The translations under genes and the position numbers were made by a program. 64,000 bases of DNA from Cepaea nemoralis (Eukaryota; Mollusca; Gastropoda; Stylommatophora; Helicidae): contig JACEFZ010028294.1 of the NCBI GenBank assembly GCA_014155875.1, positions 147,001 to 211,000 on the forward strand, in the 5' to 3' direction. The notes below the pieces were generated by a model that was not told where the DNA came from, did not search any database, and saw nothing but the letters and a program-made list of their open reading frames with translations. How positions within the stretch are numbered: position 1 is the first letter of the stretch; every line of letters begins with the position of its first letter. Positions 61,301-64,000 of this stretch are shown here, one piece after another.

Positions 61301-63932
61301 GCCCTTTATCTCCCATTGTAGATATGCTGTCAATCAATTCACTCCAAGCCATTCTATCCCTCACAGTTCTGTCCTTGTCCTTCTCATATTATTTACTTCT
61401 GTCTCTACTTCTCCTCTTCATGTGTTTTAGGTCTTCCTAGTGTTAGCTCAGATCCCTCAAACACTACAGATCAAAATAGGAGAACATAGCATAGAACCAG
61501 TTCATAATTATAACTAAGTGAAACTGCAGCCAAGATGACCCATGTGTGCCAGATATTAAAATTAGAATTGCAAATGGCAAGGAGGTAATTTAGATTAAAC
61601 AACATTCTAGCATCACAGAATATACAACTTGGTCTATGGAAATAAATCCTGGCCAGTTGCATTATATGGTTCTGAAATAAGGACAATGAATAAATGTGAA
61701 GTAACACATATAGAGGTGTGTAAGATGTGGAGCTGCTGAAAACATAAAAAGAACCACAAATGAATAAGTTCTGGAAAATAAAACAGAACAAGGAAGACTT
61801 CTTAACGTAATACAAAAACAAACCTTGCATAACTTGGTCAGGTCCTAAGACATGAAGAATCACCAAAGAAAGTCGACAGGGTAGACTTCATTGCACTTTG
61901 TTTTATCCCATATGGCTCTGTCTCTTTCCACAATGCGGAAAGTATCGCACCAAGTACGAACTCCGTAGCTCTAGCGATGACCAACAGGAGACTGAAAAAT
62001 TTAACCCGTGAACCGAATGATGCGGCCCGGAATCGAACTCACAACCTTCGGAGCCCGAGTCAAACGGCTTGACCACTTTGCCACAAAGACTCCCACAAAG
62101 AATCAACAAAGAAAGTCAACAAGTAAAAGTAAGCCATAAGGCATATTTGGTACATGGTGCTTGTCCCATATTTTTAGACCAATCAGCACTTGATGGGTCA
62201 TGTGATCAATATCATCCAGCTCTCTTACTTCCTAGGAAATGTCTTGGTATCCATTTTAGGCTGGGAGCCCAAAGAGAGTAATAAAAGACAATATCGCAAA
62301 GAAAAGGTAGGGGAAGCCCAATAACAATAAATGCACAGGCCTTTCAATGCAGAAGTACATGACCATTTCACAAAATGGAAGCAGCGTTTTTCCTCAAACA
62401 AAGAAGTCACAAACAATAGATTGCACAATTTATTGCAGGCATATACTGCTGTCTACAATGGGTAACAGGAAATGTCTTATAAAATCTTAAAAGTCAAGAG
62501 GATTGACTTCATTGCCCCGGGTTTTATCCCATATGGCTCGGTCTCTTTCGGCAGGGCGGCCTGCCGAAAGCGTCACACAAAGCACGAACTCCGTAGCTCT
62601 GGTGATGACCTTCAAGAGTCTCTGAGAAAAATTCACTCGTGAACCAAAAGACGTAGCCCGGAATCAAACCCACAACCTTCAGAGCGTGAGGCAGACGGCT
62701 TGACCACTTCGCCGCGGAGACTCCCAGGAAATGTCCTAGGAAATAAGGCAGCTGGTGTGACCTTGACCACAACACCTGTTGGGTGCCAGTTTGTCTATAC
62801 AAATACAAGGCTAACAAAATATGCACAATACACCTCTAGGCGTGTGAAAGGTTCTTTATTTTAAAAATATTTTGTTGTATCTCATCAGGTGCATGCTACA
62901 AAAATAAATAAGACACAACACAGGTCCACTGTGCTGATGCCAAGGTAGCAGGTTCAACCCCTGCACCAATAATGGTGATGAAAATAGTTAGTTGCCCTAA
63001 CTCTTTGTGTATGCACTCAAAGACCACCTTTAACGAGCAAATTTTATGAGTAAATTTTGGGTCATGATCGGTAATTTGAAGTTTGTTGTTTTAAATTAAC
63101 AATATAATTGAAAATGCCATTACATATCAACATACAGTTTAGAAGAACTGACTTGTAACAATACTGAAATCAAATGCAAGCCATTTATTTTCCTAAATCT
63201 AGACATTTAGCATCTTAAATTCTGGAATCACTCTACATGAATGGTGATAAATTGGGTGTGATCTTTGAGTTCCTTCATCTTAATTCTGAGTTAATGGCAA
63301 TGATGATGATGCTTACCATCTGCTCCAAGGGATGATGTTCTTTGGCCGTGAATCTGGTGGCTCTTGCTTTGAACCTTTAAACAAAAAACATCATCTAATT
63401 TATATAATTTGAATCATTAAAATACAAACAATAGATTGCACAAATTATTGCCTGACATATTTCGCTTTATCTCATCAGGTGCATACTGTAGAAATGGTGT
63501 TTGTCCATCAAGAATGATGATGACCATTCACTTCATCCAGTGGGGTTGACAGTTTGGATCCAGAAATTCTAATATGGCTGGTAAGGCCTATTACAAATGT
63601 CAGCAGGCATTGGTTTTGTGTGGAGTATAGAATGTAAATCTTTGCTCTGTTAATTTTAAAATATATATATAACAAAATAGTAAATAAATCTTCAAAATAT
63701 TAAATAGATACTTCTGTGGGGGAAAATATTACTAAAACTGGAAAGACGTGTGAACGACATAACAATGTTAGTGGGGAAAAAAAATAAGAAAATAACTCAC
63801 ACAGTTATTGATTGCAGATGTGGCCTTGAGTAGGTTCTGAAGCTTCTGGAGTGGAGAATATGACCTTTGCATAAGGTCAAGGTAATATTTGATGACTTCC
63901 ATGTCTCTACTCTGTGGCAGTTTTAAACCAGG
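46199..63932 (-). CDS. RIN: RIN/sprint-type Rab5 exchange factor, 3' part (VPS9 and RA domains)
   Basis: Six convincing minus-strand exons plus one doubtful. In order: 63801-63932 encodes the helical-bundle region (LMQRSYSPLQKLQNLL). 60749-60974 encodes the VPS9 core (SEFLPTLIHVIVHCG, then FMWGLLHPSLLTGEGGYCL). 57223-57341 (RTLPVRPNITTRDVC) and 53094-53168 (HKLKVTNPQDYGLFML) begin the RA domain, which 50090-50224 ends (CCFAFKR). 46199-46380 carries the stop. The last four exons join in phase. The VPS9 sequence is closest to RIN proteins as I remember them, which activate Rab5 downstream of Ras at endosomes. A small exon between 57341 and 60749 seems missing from my model. The SH2 end lies beyond the window. 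Which RIN paralogue is unknown. Confidence 0.88.
46690..47500 (+). mobile_element. Decayed LINE (reverse transcriptase end)
   Basis: Contains NLRYADDPVLIA (near 46750), then KVNDVILGQVKKFRYL and SDGRYITEIKNRIG. Multiple stops. Confidence 0.75.
47566..48650 (+). mobile_element. LINE reverse transcriptase fragment interrupted by a SINE
   Basis: RT-type segment ELLFVDDQALIAKSETELQ (YADD-box variant FVDD), then SMKISTSKTEVM. After the nested SINE it continues KKALYNTIFLPTLCYQCQTW, TTTEMRFLRRIL and GNRGRGRPRKCWTEGI. Apart from the SINE it is comparatively little decayed. Confidence 0.85.
47824..48071 (-). mobile_element. tRNA-derived SINE, family A (copy 3, nested in the LINE)
   Basis: A 15-base T run on the left (poly-A tail on minus) and the head on the right. 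Perfect 12-bp target duplication TTTCAAGTACCT at 47812-47823 and 48072-48083. Confidence 0.93.
48700..48860 (-). mobile_element. SINE, family B
   Basis: Core GTAGCCTGCCATTGTTTTCTG, then CTGCTGCCAAATCGCCTGCA and GTGTTTCAAACCC. An A run sits inside. Confidence 0.6.
48960..49105 (+). repeat. Family-E repeat
   Basis: GGTATATGGTGCGAGTCCCA, then GTGATGTGGTTAATATCATG and TTGGGTCGACCC. Best match is 62143-62275. Confidence 0.6.
49110..49320 (-). repeat. Dispersed exon-like repeat, family F (copy 2)
   Basis: See 19100-19320. Here the minus frame is open well beyond the shared part (RECLPVQQGTPVCTQ, then QTWDNGYSRKPQVLYD). Confidence 0.6.
49321..49761. other. Intronic DNA
   Basis: Open minus-strand frame continues to about 49525 without recognised content. 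Otherwise nothing seen. Confidence 0.35.
49762..50000 (+). mobile_element. tRNA-derived SINE, family C
   Basis: AAATGGATAAGAGCACTTAT, AACATCCACGTGTGCTGATG, body TGGAGTGGGTTCGACTGATG and GGACTACGCTTGAGTTC. Confidence 0.75.
50090..50224 (-). CDS. RIN-like exon (end of RA domain)
   Basis: Acceptor ATATTTCAG, donor G|GTGAGG. Encodes RQLTDHDCPQMMKC, then GKSCCFAFKRMD. In phase with neighbours. Confidence 0.8.
50225..50540. repeat. 52-bp minisatellite abutting an exon
   Basis: About six copies of a 52-bp unit (ACAATAAACATGTAACTGTT, ATTGTAGATGTGTAAATCTGG). The last, diverged copy merges with the splice acceptor of the RIN-like exon. Confidence 0.93.
50580..50740 (-). mobile_element. SINE, family D relic
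   Basis: CTATCTGGCTATGTCTCTC, AAGCACAGAATTTGTAGCTC, matching the body of the copies near 62000. Confidence 0.5.
50743..50995 (-). mobile_element. tRNA-derived SINE, family C (inverted)
   Basis: GAACTCAAGCGTAGTCCACA, CTACTTCTAGTGCACCGGAC, ending in the A-box complement near GAGTGTTCTTACTCATTTGG. Confidence 0.75.
51000..52610. other. Intronic DNA with a short tandem repeat
   Basis: Three copies of a ~60-bp unit at about 51485-51620 (ACTGAAAACAACTATGTAGG, GTCGGCTGGTGAATCCTTT). A family-D-like tail lies near 51060-51150. Otherwise nothing. Confidence 0.5.
52611..53065 (-). mobile_element. Badly decayed LINE fragment
   Basis: Minus-strand pieces resemble the LINE thumb region (GAEVWIMNK, HQSKALEVY). 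Many stops. The apparent plus-strand frame is the hydrophobic shadow of A-rich LINE codons. Confidence 0.4.
53094..53168 (-). CDS. RIN-like exon (RA domain, central)
   Basis: Acceptor ATTCCAG, donor TTAG|GTAAAT. Encodes AMVAHKLKVTNPQDYGLFML. Completes the Cys codon begun by the 57223-57341 exon. Confidence 0.88.
53390..53900. repeat. Dispersed repeat, family G (copy 2, uninterrupted)
   Basis: Matches both ends of 42595-43720, including TGGGCTGAATTGTAGA, AGCTTCGATCCTAGACC and ATCTGACTAAGACCTGA. Class unknown. Confidence 0.65.
53901..54630. other. Intronic DNA
   Basis: Weak tRNA-like head at about 54286-54370 and a SINE-core remnant at about 54500-54545. No gene. Confidence 0.4.
54631..56270. 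mobile_element. MITE-like inverted-repeat element split by a LINE
   Basis: The arms (left about 54631-54722, right about 56205-56270) are inverted copies: left has GGGTGTATGTTTAATTATTG and CCAAGTTTTGTATTTACC, and the right is their complement. The intact relative at 59889-60055 shows the same arms with no insert. Confidence 0.8.
54733..56194 (+). mobile_element. 5'-truncated I/Jockey-like LINE with RNase H
   Basis: The RT thumb/connection region (MNYLGIRFDRSLAYNVHID, then YAMAILTVSHKQIERME) is followed, after one frame change near 55165-55190, by a full RNase H: YTDGSV, the Glu in TMEVMA, LSDSMN and HAGVQGNERADKLA. Ends in (CTAA)n. The 10-bp target duplication TAATAGGTAA lies at 54723-54732 and 56195-56204. 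Little decayed, so fairly young. Confidence 0.9.
56271..56699. other. Intronic DNA, possibly LINE-derived
   Basis: The minus strand may hold a LINE end (KEGSSRRGLMKFGERN) but nothing firm. Confidence 0.35.
56700..56960 (-). mobile_element. LINE 3' fragment
   Basis: The minus strand matches the tail of the 57700-58225 element (QVLQETNENRK, HDHPHLLAWH-like end). Confidence 0.55.
57223..57341 (-). CDS. RIN-like exon (RA domain, start)
   Basis: Acceptor GAGTAG, donor GTTT|GTGAGT. Encodes MSDMQGFLKIAIPDELNG and RTLPVRPNITTRDV. In phase with the next exon. Confidence 0.88.
57700..58225 (+). mobile_element. LINE 3' fragment with (GATG)n tail
   Basis: MKNILTNRKISIETRKRVLR, then EPVLLYGCAAWTIS and EMWFLRKMQRIPWTDR, then GKRPRGRPRS. 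Ends in GATGGATGGATGG. Same family as 23893-24830. Confidence 0.8.
58240..58620 (+). mobile_element. Decayed LINE fragment
   Basis: STYGCESWTILQSLKNKIDD-like translation, then LRISLINKTKITDILQDLN, with stops. Confidence 0.6.
58621..59344. other. Intronic DNA
   Basis: No feature recognised. A small missing RIN exon could lie in this general interval (57342-60748). Confidence 0.35.
59345..59515. repeat. Three-copy tandem repeat of about 57 bp
   Basis: TCTCTTATCCGTGTTTTTTG and AAAAAGTGATCATCTTCC recur three times with few changes. Confidence 0.9.
59590..59790 (+). repeat. tRNA-derived SINE-like element
   Basis: GGATGGTGGCCTGCTGGCAT and ATGTGTTCAAATCCCC resemble A and B boxes. Body has CAGCCTACAATGGACACCAG. 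Confidence 0.45.
59889..60055. mobile_element. MITE-like foldback element (intact copy)
   Basis: About 165 bp, almost a perfect inverted repeat: left arm AGTGTATTTTTAATGACTG and CCAAGTTTTGTATTTACC, right arm their complement, ending CACCCTATACAAG. No coding capacity. Confidence 0.8.
60071..60700 (-). mobile_element. LINE 3' half with (TGAA)n tail
   Basis: A 199-codon open minus frame: NFEYLGSLITNNGDTMKEI, then IFPIATYACETWTLTKQAEQ, then RKLKYFGHLKRH and RGRGRPKRRWVQDVADDL. The plus-strand (CATT)n at 60071-60095 is its tail. The better copy of the element at 30086-30790. Confidence 0.9.
60749..60974 (-). CDS. RIN-like exon (VPS9 core)
   Basis: Donor GGAG|GTAAGA. Acceptor ATCACATTAG is weak. 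Encodes FVCDSEFLPTLIHVIVHCG and FMWGLLHPSLLTGEGGYCL, the catalytic VPS9 segment with its conserved Asp near DSEFLP and the LTGEGGYCL loop (Tyr in GGY). Confidence 0.88.
61120..61300. repeat. (TTC)n microsatellite
   Basis: TTCTTC with CTCC interruptions, in an intron. Reading frames through it are homopolymeric. Confidence 0.95.
61430..61870 (+). mobile_element. Very old LINE fragment
   Basis: VALYGSEIRTMNKCEV-like translation near 61650-61700 and GQVLRHEESPKK near 61840, with many stops. Confidence 0.45.
61905..62095 (-). mobile_element. tRNA-derived SINE, family D
   Basis: On minus: AAAGTGGTCAAGCCGTTTGA (A box) and GGTTGTGAGTTCGATTCCGG (B box) from a Ser/Leu-like tRNA, then GAGCTACGGAGTTCGTACTT. 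Confidence 0.8.
62143..62275 (+). repeat. Family-E repeat
   Basis: TTGGTACATGGTGCTTGTCC, then TGATGGGTCATGTGATCAAT and TTTAGGCTGGGAGCCC. Confidence 0.6.
62276..62514. other. Intronic DNA
   Basis: Short stretch, nothing recognised. Confidence 0.35.
62515..62730 (-). mobile_element. tRNA-derived SINE, family D
   Basis: On minus the head reads GGCGAAGTGGTCAAGCCGTC and GTGGGTTTGATTCCGGGC, the clearest tRNA resemblance in the window, with an extra 3' body absent from real tRNAs. Confidence 0.85.
62733..62850 (-). repeat. Family-E repeat, inverted
   Basis: CCAGGAAATGTCCTAGGAAA, GGTGCCAGTTTGTCTATACA. Abuts the family-D SINE. Confidence 0.5.
62925..62965 (+). mobile_element. Family-C SINE head fragment
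   Basis: GTGCTGATGCCAAGGTAGCA followed by GGTTCAACCCC. Confidence 0.65.
62966..63316. other. RIN-like gene intron
   Basis: AT-rich, nothing recognised. Confidence 0.5.
63317..63374 (-). CDS. Doubtful RIN-like exon
   Basis: 58 bp between an acceptor (TTTAAAG) and donor (GATG|GTAAGC) on minus. In phase with the preceding exon it reads SHQIHGQRTSSLGAD, plausible before the VPS9 segment, but the phase does not join the 60749-60974 exon, so either the boundaries are wrong or another exon lies between. Confidence 0.35.
63801..63932 (-). CDS. RIN-like exon (helical bundle before VPS9)
   Basis: Acceptor TTTCTTTAG, donor TGT|GTGAGT. 44 codons, phase 0 both ends. MEVIKYYLDLMQRSYSPLQK, then LQNLLKATSAINNC, matching the YSP...KL..LL pattern in RIN proteins. 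Confidence 0.82.
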
Positions 63933-64000
63933 CTAAAGAAATATGTGTAAAATAAGACATGAAATAAAAGCATTTAGTAATTACATACAATTTAATAACT

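Noticed and set aside
61079..61430. Poly-Ser, poly-Leu and poly-Lys frames
   Set aside because: Pure (TTC)n microsatellite translation in an intron.
62650..62730. tRNA-Ser/Leu gene on minus
   Set aside because: Good A and B boxes, but the acceptor stem does not close, and the same head is followed by a conserved SINE body in several copies.

Overview
The window is animal nuclear DNA, most likely from a mollusc or another lophotrochozoan (an inference). It has spliced host genes, many tRNA-derived SINEs, several decayed LINE families, microsatellites and satellite arrays, and one large virus-like DNA transposon. I see no rRNA gene, functional tRNA gene or CRISPR array.

Region 1 (1-2952) is host repeat DNA: an AT microsatellite, a SINE with target-site duplication, a 44-bp minisatellite, and a (TA)n(GA)n tract. 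Region 2 (2953-16943) is a complete ~14-kb Polinton/Maverick. It has long terminal inverted repeats (TIRs), a protein-primed DNA polymerase B on the plus strand behind a C2H2 zinc-finger module, and a tightly packed minus-strand block. In transcription order that block is packaging ATPase, small basic/hydrophobic protein, hypothetical protein, retroviral-type integrase with chromodomain, two-helix membrane protein, minor capsid (penton-type) protein, basic core-like protein, double-jelly-roll major capsid protein, adenain-like protease, and an acidic/Gln-rich protein. This is a full replication, integration and capsid-morphogenesis set. Several genes carry single-base frame breaks. A TATA box and consensus splice sites suggest the polymerase transcript has an intron-containing leader.

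Region 3 (16944-25100) is host intergenic DNA with SINEs, an exon-like dispersed repeat and a LINE relic. Region 4 (about 25200-38385) is the host gene LSM2 on the plus strand (three certain exons and one probable first exon). Its third intron carries a ~3.5-kb satellite array whose core repeat is a 72-77-bp dimer. Region 5 (38386-46198) holds a 54-bp minisatellite that is open for more than 600 codons, plus repeats.

Region 6 (46199-63932) is the 3' part of a minus-strand host gene with VPS9 and Ras-association domains, a RIN (Ras and Rab interactor)/sprint-type Rab5 exchange factor. Its introns are filled with LINEs, SINEs, a LINE nested in a MITE-like inverted-repeat element, and minisatellites. 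Its 5' part lies beyond the window end.
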